Notes under the pieces: generated by a model
Database searches by the model: none
Seen by the model: only the letters and a program-made list of their open reading frames with translations
What the model was told of the DNA's origin: nothing
Source: Thermosipho sp. (in: thermotogales)
Lineage (GTDB): Bacteria; Thermotogota; Thermotogae; Thermotogales; Fervidobacteriaceae
Direction of reading: 5' to 3'
Length of the DNA: 47,401 nucleotides
NCBI GenBank assembly: GCA_030153605.1
Contig: JASKLO010000010.1
Location: 1-47,401 of the forward strand
Program-made: the position numbers and the translations under genes
Part shown: positions 1 through 11,620 of the stretch, piece after piece
Layout: each line of letters starts with the position of its first letter
How positions within the stretch are numbered: the first letter of the stretch is position 1

Positions 1-43
1 ATGTGAATATGAATATTTAATCCTCAAAAGCCATATTATATGA

Positions 44-1297
44 CTAAATATTTTTGTTTTTCTCTCTATCTCTTACTTGACTAATTACCGGAAATCTTGT
101 TTTTAAAAGATCAACTATTGTTTTTGGAAAAGTTGCATAAAACGCAGCAGCTTTAATAAGATGTTCAATTGCTACTTTTTCATTAGGTGCGTGAGCATAT
201 TTTTCTTCCCCTGGTCCGAAACCAACAGTTGGTATTCCATAGACTCCTGCTGTTACGGTGCCATTAGTAGAAAATGTCCATTTATCTATGATAGGTTCCT
301 TGCCAAAAACATCAATATAATTCTTTTTTGCAGCTTGTACTATAAAACTATCTTCTGGGAAAGACCAAACTGGGAAGTATTTTTCTGTTGGGAAAATCTC
401 TCCTGTATATGAAGGCTTTTTATATTCAAGTTCAATGATTTCAGCGTCTTCCACTCCTGCCCTTTTAAATACATCTCTAATTTCTTCAAAAACAGTTTCT
501 TTGGTTTCACCTTCAGTTATTCTTCTATCAATTTGAATTTCACATTCATCAGGTACAGCATTATGAGAAGGAGATTTAAAGAAAATCTGGGAAACTACAA
601 TTGTGCCTTTTCCAAGGAAAGAATCGCTTTTTAAGCGTTCGTTTAGCTTTTCAATTTCATTTATTATTTTTGCCATTTTGTAAATTGCATTAACACCTCT
701 TTCTGGAGCACTAGCATGGGCTGATAAACCTGTGGTTCTAATTCTAAACTCAATTCTGCCTCTATGGCCTCTATAAATATTTAATGATGTAGGTTCTGTA
801 ATTACTACAAAATCAGGTCTTAAGTGTTCTTTTTCAATAATATATCTCCAACAAAGTCCATCACAATCTTCTTCCATAACTGTTCCAGTAATATATAGAG
901 TAAAGTCATCCAATAAACCTAGTTCTTTTAAAATTTTTGCTCCATATACCATTGAACACATTCCGGCTTTTTGATCAGATGCTCCACGACCATAAACCCA
1001 TTTATCATCATAATCACCACTAAAAGGATCTTTTTCCCAAAGTTTTTCATTTCCTACATCTACAGTATCAATATGAGCATCCATTGCTATCTTGTATTTT
1101 CCATTCCCTATTCTTCCAATAATATTACCTAAACCGTCAATTTTGACCTCATCAAAACCTACTTTTTCCATTTCAGCTTTGATAACTTGAACAACTTCTC
1201 TTTCTTCACCAGAGTAACTTTTAGCTTTTATAAGTCGGCTCATAAAATTAACAATTTCATCTCTATATTTGTTAGCAAGTTCTAATGCCTTATTCAT
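44..1297 (-). CDS. M20-family metallohydrolase, YgeY-like
   Basis: Zinc-dependent M20 peptidase/deacylase family protein of 417 residues, best matching the YgeY branch (putative amidohydrolases named for linkage to selenium metabolism). The expected metal and catalytic motifs are visible: DAHIDTVD near residue 75, GRGASDQKAG, MEEDCDG (Glu pair), TEPTS and a late HAPNEK histidine. A dimerisation-type insert (HASAPERG) lies between them. The frame stays open 60 bases further upstream, but ATG at 1297 is preceded by AAGGAGGTG at ideal spacing, so I chose it. A TATAAT on the minus strand at 1326-1331 could be its -10. The substrate is unknown. Family assignment is firm; any role in amino-acid or purine catabolism is inference. 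Confidence 0.85.
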   Translation of the reverse strand: MNKALELANKYRDEIVNFMSRLIKAKSYSGEEREVVQVIKAEMEKVGFDEVKIDGLGNIIGRIGNGKYKIAMDAHIDTVDVGNEKLWEKDPFSGDYDDKWVYGRGASDQKAGMCSMVYGAKILKELGLLDDFTLYITGTVMEEDCDGLCWRYIIEKEHLRPDFVVITEPTSLNIYRGHRGRIEFRIRTTGLSAHASAPERGVNAIYKMAKIINEIEKLNERLKSDSFLGKGTIVVSQIFFKSPSHNAVPDECEIQIDRRITEGETKETVFEEIRDVFKRAGVEDAEIIELEYKKPSYTGEIFPTEKYFPVWSFPEDSFIVQAAKKNYIDVFGKEPIIDKWTFSTNGTVTAGVYGIPTVGFGPGEEKYAHAPNEKVAIEHLIKAAAFYATFPKTIVDLLKTRFPVISQVRDREKNKNI

Positions 1298-1444
1298 TAA
1301 AACACCTCCTTCAGCTTTTGTTTGTATTATAGTTTGAATTAAAAATATAAAAAACATATGAAAAACAGAAAAAACAGAAAAAAAATAATGATTTTAGAGA
1401 ATATTTACCAAAAATGAAAATATGGGAAAGATTAAAAAGCTCAG

Positions 1445-1472
1445 TTGACAAAAGAAAAGATTATGCTAAATT
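1445..1472 (+). promoter_or_regulatory. Promoter of the tRNA-Ala gene
   Basis: A perfect TTGACA (-35, 1445-1450) is followed after 16 bases by TAAATT (-10, 1467-1472), placing the start of transcription only a few bases before the mature 5' end of the tRNA at 1485. No gene start lies nearby on this strand. Confidence 0.65.
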
Positions 1473-1484
1473 ATTAGTTGTAAT

Positions 1485-1560
1485 GGGGCCGTAGCTCAGT
1501 TGGGAGAGCGCTACCTTCGCACGGTAGAGGCCGTGGGTTCAAATCCCATCGGCTCCACCA
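1485..1560 (+). tRNA. tRNA-Ala (anticodon CGC)
   Basis: A full 76-base cloverleaf. The acceptor arms GGGGCCG and CGGCTCC pair with a G3-T70 wobble, which is the alanine identity element. The anticodon stem CTACC/GGTAG encloses the loop TTCGCAC, giving anticodon CGC, which reads GCG codons. The T-loop is GGTTCAAATCC and the CCA end is encoded. It is a single-gene transcript with its own promoter and terminator. Confidence 0.97.
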
Positions 1561-1567
1561 AAAAAAT

Positions 1568-1595
1568 AAGCCCTCCTTGAAGGAGGGCTTTTTGA
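1568..1595. terminator. Bidirectional rho-independent terminator
   Basis: AAGCCCTCCT (1568-1577) pairs with AGGAGGGCTT (1581-1590) across a 3-base loop and is followed by a T-run on the plus strand. An A-run just before the hairpin (1560-1566) gives a T-run on the minus strand. It therefore ends both the tRNA transcript and the convergent serA operon, whose stop codon is at 1609. Confidence 0.9.
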
Positions 1596-1608
1596 TTTAT
1601 TTGTTTGA

Positions 1609-2523
1609 TTATTTTAAATTCTTAATTTCTTCAAGAATTTTTTCAACAATAATTTGTCCCACTCTTAATTGTGCTTCGACTGTTGAGGCTCCAATGTGTG
1701 GTGTAGCAACAACATTAGGTAATTCAAGTAATTTTTTCCTTAATTCATCAGTTGGTGGTTCGACTTCAAAAACATCCAATCCTGCTGCATAAACTTTCCC
1801 AGAAACAAGGGCATCATATAAAGCTTTTTCATCTACTACACCGCCTCTTGCTGCATTAATTATAATTATTCCATCTTTCATCATTTCAATTGCTTTTTGA
1901 TTAATTAAATGTTTTGTTTCATTAGTAAGTGGAACATGAACAGTAATTATATCTGATTCTTTGAAAATTGTTTCAAGATCAACAATTTTCACATCAAGAT
2001 CTGTTTCCTTTATAAATGGATCATATGCAAGAACATTCATTTCAAAAGCTAATAGCCTTTTAGCAACTTCTCTTCCAATATTTCCAAACCCAATAATACC
2101 CACAGTTCTTTTATAAAGTTCATGTCCTTTTAACTGTTTTTTAGTCCATTTTCCCTCTTTTAAGTCCATAGTTCCTTTAGCAATATGTCTAGCACATGAG
2201 ATCATTAATCCAATTGTGAGTTCAGCTACAGAAATACCATTGGCTCCAGGAGTATTTATTACTTTAATACCTTTTTCCTTTGCTTTTTCAACGTCAACAT
2301 TATCTAGTCCAGTTCCAGCTCTAGCGATTATTTTTAAATTTTTTCCAGCTTCAATAATATCTGCTGTAACTTTAGTAGCACTCCTGACAACTAAGACATC
2401 AATATTAGGTATTTCTTTAATTAATTCCTCTTTTTCAAGATGTTCTTCAGTTACAGTATAACCTGAAGCTTTTAATTTTTCCATTGCAAGTTTATCAAGA
2501 GGATCATTTACGTGAATTCTCAT
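1609..2523 (-). CDS. serA: D-3-phosphoglycerate dehydrogenase / hydroxypyruvate reductase, short form
   Basis: NAD-dependent D-2-hydroxyacid dehydrogenase of 304 residues. The Rossmann motif GFGNIG is at residues 145-150 with an acidic cofactor residue in AYDP near 168. The catalytic triad is R226 (NAARGG), E255 (VFEVEPP) and H276 (TPHIGAS). The C-terminal ACT domain of classical serine-feedback-inhibited SerA is absent. ATG at 2523 shares one base with the stop of the upstream aminotransferase gene (TAATG), so the two are translationally coupled. In Thermotoga maritima the equivalent pair is assigned to serine degradation, with this enzyme reducing hydroxypyruvate to glycerate. Pairing with an aminotransferase and with a glycerate kinase elsewhere in the window makes that direction plausible here, but biosynthesis cannot be excluded. 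Confidence 0.9.
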   Translation of the reverse strand: MRIHVNDPLDKLAMEKLKASGYTVTEEHLEKEELIKEIPNIDVLVVRSATKVTADIIEAGKNLKIIARAGTGLDNVDVEKAKEKGIKVINTPGANGISVAELTIGLMISCARHIAKGTMDLKEGKWTKKQLKGHELYKRTVGIIGFGNIGREVAKRLLAFEMNVLAYDPFIKETDLDVKIVDLETIFKESDIITVHVPLTNETKHLINQKAIEMMKDGIIIINAARGGVVDEKALYDALVSGKVYAAGLDVFEVEPPTDELRKKLLELPNVVATPHIGASTVEAQLRVGQIIVEKILEEIKNLK

Positions 2524-3665
2524 TATTGATTTACCTCCTTGAAAAGCACTTCTTGAGCAGCTTTTACGCCTGTTCCAAATTCAACCTTATAGCCAAGTTC
2601 ATTCAGTGTGAATTCTAAAGCAGAAATCCCTACTATAGTATCAAACATACTTAAGTATCCTAAGGTAGAAATCCTGAAAATTTTTCCTTTCAAATGTTCT
2701 TGTCCACCTGCAATTGTAACGCCATATTTATCTCTCATAATTTTTGTTAATTTATTTCCATCGACTCCTTCAGGAACTTTTACAGCAGTGGCAACATTAC
2801 CTGGGCGCTTGGAGAATAATTCTAGTCCCATAGCTTGAACAGCAGCTCTTGTGGCATCAGCTAAAATTTTATGTCTTTTCCAAACATTTTCAATTCCTTC
2901 TTCCTTGATCATGTTTATAGCTTTTCTTAACATGTAAATGAGGTTTACACCTGGAGTCCAAGGATTGTCAGGATATTTTTTGTTATATGCTTTTAAATTG
3001 AAATAATATCTTGAATTGTTTGAATTTTCGACTAGTTTCCAAGCTTTTTCATTAAGAGCTATAAAAGCAAGTCCTGGAGGAAGCATTACACCTTTTTGTG
3101 AACCGCTGACAACAACATCTATTCCCCATTCATCCATTTTTAATGGTTCAGCAAGCAACGCACTTACGGCATCTGTTACTAGTACTACATTAGTATCACG
3201 AGTAACTTTTGCGATTCCTTCGAGATCAATTACTGTACCTGTAGAAGTTTCACTATAAGTGGTGAAAACAGCTTTAGCATCAGGGTGTTTTTCAATTGCA
3301 TCTTTAATTTGTTCGGGAGTAACAGCTTCTCCCCATTCTAGTTTTAGAGAAACAACATTAATATTGAAAGCTTCAGCAATTTCTCTCCAACGTTCACCAA
3401 ATTTACCAGCTTCAACAATTATTGCTTTATCGCCGGGATTTAAAAGGTTTGAAACAGCAGCTTCTAGAGCACCGGTTCCTGAAGAAAGAAGGGTAAAAAC
3501 TCTATTTTTGGTCTGGAAAAGGTATTTGAGATTTTCAAGAGTTTCTTCAAGAATACTAACAAACTGTGGTGTTCTATGGTGTATAGTTTCTTTTGCTCCT
3601 TCTAAAAGAATATCAGACGGTACTGGAGTTGGGCCAGGTGCTAATAAGTAATTCTTTTTAATCAT
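2523..3665 (-). CDS. Class V aminotransferase, serine-pyruvate / alanine-glyoxylate type
   Basis: PLP-dependent small archaeal/bacterial alanine-glyoxylate aminotransferase family, 380 residues. Typical landmarks are [10 protein letters not shown] at the N-terminus, HHRTPQF, the [10 protein letters not shown] phosphate-binding segment, VTDAVSAL, and the PLP lysine in [12 protein letters not shown]. The likely reaction is transfer of an amino group between serine or alanine and pyruvate or glyoxylate. A GTG nine bases upstream would also open the frame, but it abuts the AGGAGG; ATG at 3665 sits eight bases after it, so I chose ATG. It is the first gene of a two-gene operon with serA and is divergent from the fermentation operon at 3965. 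Confidence 0.87.
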   Translation of the reverse strand: MIKKNYLLAPGPTPVPSDILLEGAKETIHHRTPQFVSILEETLENLKYLFQTKNRVFTLLSSGTGALEAAVSNLLNPGDKAIIVEAGKFGERWREIAEAFNINVVSLKLEWGEAVTPEQIKDAIEKHPDAKAVFTTYSETSTGTVIDLEGIAKVTRDTNVVLVTDAVSALLAEPLKMDEWGIDVVVSGSQKGVMLPPGLAFIALNEKAWKLVENSNNSRYYFNLKAYNKKYPDNPWTPGVNLIYMLRKAINMIKEEGIENVWKRHKILADATRAAVQAMGLELFSKRPGNVATAVKVPEGVDGNKLTKIMRDKYGVTIAGGQEHLKGKIFRISTLGYLSMFDTIVGISALEFTLNELGYKVEFGTGVKAAQEVLFKEVNQ

Positions 3666-3808
3666 TTGATACACCTCCTAATTTTGTGATGTTTTACACT
3701 TATATTTTAAATTAAATTTTTTAAATGGAAAACACCGTATATGAATAATTTTTTTAAATAAATGATTAATAATGAAACTTTTTACTCAAAAACATTGCTA
3801 TTTGAAGT

Positions 3809-3837
3809 TTTACTAGTTCTACCATATATTGTATAAT
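3809..3837 (+). promoter_or_regulatory. Probable promoter of the amino-acid fermentation operon
   Basis: TTTACT (3809-3814), a 17-base spacer and a perfect TATAAT (3832-3837) lie upstream of the aminotransferase gene. The implied leader is about 120 bases and contains the palindromes at 3867-3903 and 3914-3927. The -35 is weak and no start has been mapped, so a second, closer promoter remains possible. Confidence 0.5.
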
Positions 3838-3866
3838 TATTATAGAATATTTTCAATAGATTTAAC

Positions 3867-3903
3867 ATGCAATTTTTTGCATGCAAGATTTTGCCAAATG
3901 CAA
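3867..3903. promoter_or_regulatory. Tandem ATGCAA-type inverted repeats, putative operator
   Basis: ATGCAA (3867-3872) and TTGCAT (3877-3882) form a perfect inverted repeat around TTTT. It overlaps a second, imperfect one with the same 4-base centre spacing, TGCAA (3882-3886) and TTGCC (3891-3895). A third ATGCAA half-site lies at 3898-3903. The cluster sits between divergent operons, just downstream of the best plus-strand promoter, as expected for a repressor array. The cognate protein is unknown. Confidence 0.45.
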
Positions 3904-3913
3904 TTTTTTTCAA

Positions 3914-3927
3914 ATTCAAATTTGAAT
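3914..3927. promoter_or_regulatory. 14-bp perfect palindrome in the operon leader
   Basis: ATTCAAATTTGAAT is perfectly self-complementary and lies between the ATGCAA repeats and the Shine-Dalgarno of the aminotransferase gene. It may be a second operator or an AT-rich coincidence; no T-run follows, so it is not a terminator. Confidence 0.3.
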
Positions 3928-3964
3928 GTAATTTAATATTTTTATATATTTTGGAGGTGGAAAG

Positions 3965-5200
3965 ATGAATTACGAGGAAAAATATTCTGATTTAGGCAAA
4001 TCGCTGCGCTCATCTTTGATTAGAGAACTTTTGAAGTATGCCTCCGTTCCTAATTCAATTTCATTTGGTGGTGGTGTTCCTGATCCCGAAACTTTTCCTA
4101 GAAGAGAATTATCTCAAATTGCGTCTGAAGTTATTGAAAAAGAGTATAATTACGTTCTTCAATATAGTACCACAGAAGGAGATCCTGAGCTAGCAAAGCA
4201 AATGATTAGTTTATTGGATAATTTGTATGGAATTAAAGATTTAGATGTTGATAATGTAATGTTTACTACTGGTTCTCAACAAGCACTTGAATTAGCATCT
4301 AAGATTTTTTTAGATGAAAATAGTATAGCAATTGTTGAGGATCCTTTTTATCTTGGTGCAGCAAGTGCATTTAGGATGCGTATGTCAAAATTTATTACTA
4401 TTCCCCTTGAAGAAGATGGAATGAATGTGGATATTTTGGAAAGAAAATTAAAAGAATTGGATAACAAAGGTCTTATTAAAAAAGTTAAATTTATATATGT
4501 CATTCCTAATTTTCACAATCCAGGTGCAGTAACACTTTCATTAGAAAAAAGAAGAAAAATAATTGAGCTTGCAGAAAAATATGATCTTTTAATTTTAGAG
4601 GATGATCCATATGGATTACTAAGATTTGAAGGCGAACACATTCCTTCTTTATTTAAACTTGCAGAAAGAGGAAGAGTAATACTTTTAAATACTTTCAGTA
4701 AAATTTTGTCCCCTGGTTTAAGAATTGGGGCAGTAATTGGTGATAAAGAAATTGTCAGAAAATTTGTATTAGCTAAACAAGGTACAGATCTTTGTAGCTC
4801 AGCCTTAACCCAAAGAATTGCTGCAAGATATTTGGAAAGATATGATTTAATACAACAAATAACGCCAACCATTAAATTGTACAAATCTAAAAAAGATACA
4901 ATGATGAAGGCTTTTGATGAGTATTTTTCAGATATTAAGGGCATGAAATGGGTTAAACCTAAAGGTGGTTTATTTACTTGGGTAACATTACCTGAAGGAT
5001 TCGATACCATGGAAATGTTTGAAATTGCGAAGAAAAAATTAGTATTTTATATTCCTGGTCAAGCTTTTACACCCGATGATAGGCCTTCTTCTTCAATGAG
5101 AATGTCGTTCTGTTTGCCACCACACGAAAAGATTATTGAGGGAGTAAAAAGATTGAAAGAAGCAATTTTGGAGTATGGTAAATCTAAGGGGTTGATATAG
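3965..5200 (+). CDS. PLP-dependent class I/II aminotransferase (amino-acid catabolic)
   Basis: Fold-type I aminotransferase of 411 residues from the 2-aminoadipate/LysN and MocR-like group, but with no N-terminal DNA-binding domain. Motifs are SFGGGVPDPETFP near residue 34, YSTTEGDPEL, GSQQALEL, HNPGAVTLS, EDDPYG, and the PLP lysine K246 in NTFSKILSPG. It starts with ATG after GGAGGTGG. Its stop overlaps the GTG of the first butyrate kinase by one base. As the first gene of an operon encoding 2-oxoacid oxidation and acyl-phosphate kinases, it probably deaminates branched-chain or other hydrophobic amino acids to 2-oxoacids. Substrate range is inferred from context only. Confidence 0.87.
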   Translation: MNYEEKYSDLGKSLRSSLIRELLKYASVPNSISFGGGVPDPETFPRRELSQIASEVIEKEYNYVLQYSTTEGDPELAKQMISLLDNLYGIKDLDVDNVMFTTGSQQALELASKIFLDENSIAIVEDPFYLGAASAFRMRMSKFITIPLEEDGMNVDILERKLKELDNKGLIKKVKFIYVIPNFHNPGAVTLSLEKRRKIIELAEKYDLLILEDDPYGLLRFEGEHIPSLFKLAERGRVILLNTFSKILSPGLRIGAVIGDKEIVRKFVLAKQGTDLCSSALTQRIAARYLERYDLIQQITPTIKLYKSKKDTMMKAFDEYFSDIKGMKWVKPKGGLFTWVTLPEGFDTMEMFEIAKKKLVFYIPGQAFTPDDRPSSSMRMSFCLPPHEKIIEGVKRLKEAILEYGKSKGLI

Positions 5201-6259
5201 TGTTAATTTTAGTAATAAATCCTGGCTCCACAAGTACAAAGGTTGCTATCTTTGAAGATGAAAATATAAAGATTGATAAAGTAATACGTCACAAACCTTA
5301 TGAATTGGAAAAATTTGATAGTTTGATGGCACAGAAAGAATACAGAGAAAAAGCAATACTTGAGTTTTTAAAAAGTAACGGATACAAAATAGATGATTTT
5401 GATGCCATAGCTTGTCGTGGAGGAATTCTTCCACCTTTAAAAAGTGGTACTTATATAGTTAATGAAGAAATGGTCAACTATTTAAAGTATAAATCAAAAG
5501 TTGAACATGCTTCAAATCTTGCTGCTGTAATTGGTTTTGAACTATCTAATGGTAAAATACCTGTTTTTATTACTGATCCAGTATCTGTTGATGAAATGGT
5601 TGATGAAGCAAGAATTTCAGGAATTCCAGAAATAAAAAGGTTAAGTTTGGCACATGCTTTAAATATAAAAGCGGTAGGTAGAAAAGTTGCTTCAGAATTG
5701 GGCAAAAAATACGAAGAGCTTAATATGGTAATTGCGCATCTTGGAGGAGGAATATCTGTAACAGCACATAGAAAAGGAAAAATGATCGATGTAAATAATG
5801 CCAATGATGAAGGCCCTTTCAGTCCTGAGAGAACCGGAGATCTTCCTGTTGGAGATGTGGTTAAATTATGTTTTTCTGGAAAATATAATCATAAAGAAGT
5901 TAAAAAAATGTTTGTTGGAAAAGGCGGACTTGTTGCATATTTGGGTACTAACAACATGAAAGAAGCTTTGGAAATGGCAAAAAGTGATGAATATGCAAAA
6001 TTAATAGTTGATGCAATGGCGTATCAAATTGCTAAGGAAATTGGTGGTATGTGTGCTATTTTGAAGGGAGAAGTAGATGCAATAGTAATTACTGGAGGAA
6101 TAGCTAATAATAATGAATTTGTTGAAAATATAAAATCATATATTTATAACTTTGCACCGATCTTTAATATTCCTGGAGAATTTGAAATGGAGGCTTTGGC
6201 CTTGGGTGCGTTGAGAGTATTAAAAGGAGAAGAAAAAGCTTTAACATGGGGTGAGAAAT

Positions 6260-6285
<26 letters not shown>
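5200..6285 (+). CDS. buk: Butyrate kinase (first copy)
   Basis: Acetokinase-family enzyme of 361 residues that makes ATP from butyryl phosphate or a branched acyl phosphate. The ASKHA phosphate-1 motif INPGSTSTK is at the N-terminus. HLGGGISVTAHRKG, the substrate-side GPFSPERTGDLP and the late VITGGIANN are all present. Length is normal for Buk. Translation starts at GTG 5200, overlapping the upstream TAG, with AAGGGG upstream. Ptb begins inside its 3' end. A second buk lies after ptb, giving a kinase-transferase-kinase order. The exact acyl chain is not readable from sequence; branched chains fit the operon. Confidence 0.92.
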
Positions 6286-8893
<2,608 letters not shown>

Positions 8894-8907
8894 GGAGGTT
8901 GTAGAAA

Positions 8908-9129
8908 ATGCCAAAAGTAAAAGGCTATATTGAAATTGATCAGGAAAGATGTAAAGGCTGTGGATTATGTATAAATGCTTGTCCAACTAAAGTTATAGAA
9001 TTTTCGGAAGGTTTTAATAGCAAAGGTTATCATCCTGCAGAAGCCAAGTATTTGGATAGGTGTATAGCTTGTGGTTTTTGTTATAGAATGTGTCCTGATG
9101 TTTGTATAACAGTCTACAGGGAAGAGTGA
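8908..9129 (+). CDS. korD: 2-oxoacid:ferredoxin oxidoreductase, delta (2[4Fe-4S] ferredoxin) subunit
   Basis: Small 73-residue ferredoxin with two CxxCxxCxxxC cluster motifs: CKGCGLCINACP near residue 15 and CIACGFCYRMCP near residue 51. It carries electrons from the catalytic alpha/beta subunits encoded directly downstream. AGGAGG precedes the ATG. The order delta-alpha-beta-gamma matches the KorDABC/Vor type of multi-subunit oxidoreductase. Confidence 0.92.
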   Translation: MPKVKGYIEIDQERCKGCGLCINACPTKVIEFSEGFNSKGYHPAEAKYLDRCIACGFCYRMCPDVCITVYREE

Positions 9130-9140
9130 GGAGGGAAAGC

Positions 9141-10205
9141 ATGGAAAAAGTAATGGTAAAAGGAACAGAAGCAATTGGTGAGGCTGCTATTAGAGCGGGT
9201 TGTAGGCACTTTTTTGGTTATCCTATAACTCCTCAAAGTGAGCTTCCTGAATATATGTCAAAAAGACTTCCTGAAGTTGGTGGAGTTTTTCTTCAAACAG
9301 AAAGTGAAGTTGCTACAGTAAATATGCTTTATGGTGCTGCTTGTACAGGAACAAGAGTAATGACTTCTACTTCATCACCAGGTTTCAGTTTAATGATGGA
9401 AGGAGTTTCTTATATGGCCTGTGCTCAATTACCGGCTGTTTTTGTGAATGTAGTACGTGGTGGTCCTGGACTTGGAGATATTCAACCTGCACAAGGCGAC
9501 TATTGGCAAGCTACAAAAGGTGGTGGGCATGGAGATTACAAACTAATTGTTTTGGCTCCATCCACTGTTCAAGAGGCAGTTGATTTGACTGTTCTCGCTT
9601 TTGATCTAGCTGATAAATACAGAACACCCACATTAATTTTGGCCGATGGTTTACTTGGACAGATGATGGAACCTGTTACTTTTCCAGAGTTTAGAGATTT
9701 GTCAACCTTACCTGATCATAGTAGTTGGGCAATGACAGGTGCTAAGGATAGAGAACCTCATATAATTACTTCTTTTGATATAGATCCTTATATACTTGAA
9801 AAGATGAATTTAGAATTAGTTGAAAAATATAAGGAAATTGAGAAGAATGAAGTAAGATGGGAAGAATTTATGACTGAAGACGCAGAAATAGTTATTACAG
9901 CTTTTGGAACAGTAGCAAGAATTGCTAAAAGTGTTGTTGAAATGGCAAGAAAAGATGGTATAAAAGTAGGTTTATTCAGACCAATAACTGTTTGGCCGTA
10001 TCCATATGAACCTTTGAAAAAATTGACTGAAAAAGTTGATTTGTTCTTTGATGTTGAAATGAATATGGGACAAATGTTAGAAGATGTAAAACTAGCAATA
10101 GGTGATAAAAAACCAGTTGCATTCTATTCACGAATGGGTGGAGTTGTTCCAACTCCAACAGAAATTTATGAAGCACTGAAAAAGGAAATTGGGAGGCGAG
10201 TATAA
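9141..10205 (+). CDS. korA: 2-oxoacid:ferredoxin oxidoreductase, alpha subunit (VorB-like)
   Basis: 354-residue subunit holding the pyrimidine-binding and transketolase C-terminal-like domains of TPP-dependent 2-oxoacid:ferredoxin oxidoreductase. Motifs include [16 protein letters not shown] near residue 25, [32 protein letters not shown] and [18 protein letters not shown]. Databases call close relatives 3-methyl-2-oxobutanoate dehydrogenase subunit VorB. It oxidatively decarboxylates a 2-oxoacid to acyl-CoA, reducing ferredoxin. ATG at 9141 follows GAGGAGGG; the frame extends 39 bases upstream into the ferredoxin gene but without a ribosome site. Substrate is probably a branched-chain 2-oxoacid given the ptb/buk neighbours, though 2-oxoglutarate enzymes look similar. 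Confidence 0.9.
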   Translation: MEKVMVKGTEAIGEAAIRAGCRHFFGYPITPQSELPEYMSKRLPEVGGVFLQTESEVATVNMLYGAACTGTRVMTSTSSPGFSLMMEGVSYMACAQLPAVFVNVVRGGPGLGDIQPAQGDYWQATKGGGHGDYKLIVLAPSTVQEAVDLTVLAFDLADKYRTPTLILADGLLGQMMEPVTFPEFRDLSTLPDHSSWAMTGAKDREPHIITSFDIDPYILEKMNLELVEKYKEIEKNEVRWEEFMTEDAEIVITAFGTVARIAKSVVEMARKDGIKVGLFRPITVWPYPYEPLKKLTEKVDLFFDVEMNMGQMLEDVKLAIGDKKPVAFYSRMGGVVPTPTEIYEALKKEIGRRV

Positions 10206-10957
10206 TGAGAAAACTTTTATATAAAATGCCAGAATCATTAAGTGGCAAGGAATTTACGTATTGTCCAGGTTGTCACCATGGTATTGTACATAGATTAGTT
10301 GCTGAAGTTATTGATGAACTTGGAATTAGAGAAAAAACGCTTGTAGTTGCTCCTATTGGATGTTCAGTTTTTGCATATCAGTTTTTTAATATGGATGGTA
10401 CAATTGCAGCTCACGGTAGAGCTCCTGCTGTTGCAACGGGTATGAAAAGAGCCAGACCTGATTTGTATGTGTTTACTTATCAGGGAGATGGTGACCTTGC
10501 GGCAATTGGTACCGCCGAGATTATGCATGCAGCTAATAGAGGGGAAAAAATAACTACAATTTTTATTAATAATGCTATATACGGAATGACTGGCGGACAA
10601 ATGGCTCCTACAACTTTATTAGGTATGAAAACAACCACAACTCCATATGGAAGGGATGCACAAAAAGATGGTTATCCAATGCACATGTGTGAGTTCTTAA
10701 AAGAAGCAAAAGGGGTAGCATATCTTGCAAGAACTAAGGTTACAACACCTCAAGATGTAGAAAAAACAAAGAAAGCAATAAAGAAAGCATTTTTGGCTCA
10801 AATTAAGGGAATAGGCTTTGGAATGGTTGAAGTATTATCTACTTGTCCAACAAATTGGGGAATGGATCCAATTTCAGCAATGAAATGGTTAGAAGAAAAG
10901 ATGGTTCCTGAATATCCGTTAGGAATCTTTGTTGATAAGGTTGGTGATGAAAAATGA
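10205..10957 (+). CDS. korB: 2-oxoacid:ferredoxin oxidoreductase, beta (TPP-binding) subunit
   Basis: 250-residue thiamine-pyrophosphate subunit. [12 protein letters not shown] near residue 20 and the conserved [10 protein letters not shown] lie upstream of the TPP/Mg motif, which reads [19 protein letters not shown] and later [11 protein letters not shown]. Its ATG overlaps the alpha stop by one base and its stop overlaps the gamma start (ATGA), so the three subunits are translationally coupled. No separate ferredoxin domain is fused; that is the job of the delta subunit. Confidence 0.93.
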   Translation: MRKLLYKMPESLSGKEFTYCPGCHHGIVHRLVAEVIDELGIREKTLVVAPIGCSVFAYQFFNMDGTIAAHGRAPAVATGMKRARPDLYVFTYQGDGDLAAIGTAEIMHAANRGEKITTIFINNAIYGMTGGQMAPTTLLGMKTTTTPYGRDAQKDGYPMHMCEFLKEAKGVAYLARTKVTTPQDVEKTKKAIKKAFLAQIKGIGFGMVEVLSTCPTNWGMDPISAMKWLEEKMVPEYPLGIFVDKVGDEK

Positions 10958-11493
10958 GATTCATCTTTGCTGGGTTTGGTGGTCAAGGTGTAATGTTGAT
11001 GGGACAAATCTTGGCTTATGCTGGCATGATTGAAGGAAAGAATGTTACTTGGATGCCTTCATATGGTCCTGAAATGAGGGGTGGAACGGCTAATTGTACA
11101 GTTGTTGTAAGTGATGGACCAGTAGCCTCTCCTGTTGTTGATAAAGCGGAAGTTGTTGTTGCTATGAATATCCCATCAATGATCAAATTTCAGGATTTTT
11201 TAACTGAAAATGGCTTCTTCTTTTTGAATAAATCTGTTATAGATAGAGAGCCTGACAGAAAAGATGGAATAAAAATATATAAACTGGAATGTAATGAAAT
11301 AGCTGATAAATTGGGGAATTTAAAGGTTGCAAATATGGTTATGTTAGGAGCTGTCATTGGAGCAACAAAAATAGTTTCTAAAGAAAGTGTGTTTAAAGCA
11401 TTAGAAAAAAAACTGACAGGTAAAAAAGCTGAATTGATTGAAATTAATAAATTAGCAATTGAAGAGGGGATGAAAAAAGTTAGTGAGCAGTAG
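10954..11493 (+). CDS. korC: 2-oxoacid:ferredoxin oxidoreductase, gamma subunit
   Basis: 179-residue gamma domain protein with the signature [16 protein letters not shown] at the N-terminus, [18 protein letters not shown] and the strand [10 protein letters not shown]. This domain binds CoA and interfaces with the alpha and beta subunits. It is the last gene of the operon; a strong terminator begins 26 bases after its stop. Confidence 0.92.
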   Translation: MRFIFAGFGGQGVMLMGQILAYAGMIEGKNVTWMPSYGPEMRGGTANCTVVVSDGPVASPVVDKAEVVVAMNIPSMIKFQDFLTENGFFFLNKSVIDREPDRKDGIKIYKLECNEIADKLGNLKVANMVMLGAVIGATKIVSKESVFKALEKKLTGKKAELIEINKLAIEEGMKKVSEQ

Positions 11494-11518
11494 GCGGATG
11501 AGATAAAGCCCTCATTAT

Positions 11519-11544
11519 GGGACCCGTAAGGGTCCCGGTTTTTT
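11519..11544 (+). terminator. Rho-independent terminator of the fermentation operon
   Basis: GGGACCC (11519-11525) pairs with GGGTCCC (11530-11536) around GTAA, followed by GG and six T residues. It closes the nine-gene transcript starting at 3965. Confidence 0.9.
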
Positions 11545-11572
11545 GAAAAACTAAGCAATTAATAAAAATATT

Positions 11573-11600
11573 TTGAATTATTTCAAAAATCGTGTATAAT
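11573..11600 (+). promoter_or_regulatory. Promoter of the yicC-remA-gmk-rpoZ operon
   Basis: TTGAAT (11573-11578), a 16-base spacer and TATAAT (11595-11600, preceded by TG). The predicted start is almost at the Shine-Dalgarno AGGAGTG (11608-11614), so the mRNA has a very short leader. Confidence 0.65.
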
Positions 11601-11620
11601 TGTTCATAGGAGTGATTATT

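Noticed and set aside
1298-1357. Upstream extension of the M20 hydrolase (20 extra residues)
   Set aside because: No ribosome site upstream; AAGGAGGTG sits right before ATG 1297, and the extension is a hydrophobic, non-family stretch overlapping the presumed promoter.
3259-3651. 130-codon plus-strand open frame inside the aminotransferase gene
   Set aside because: Lies wholly antisense to a gene with clear PLP motifs, has no ribosome site and has no recognisable motif.
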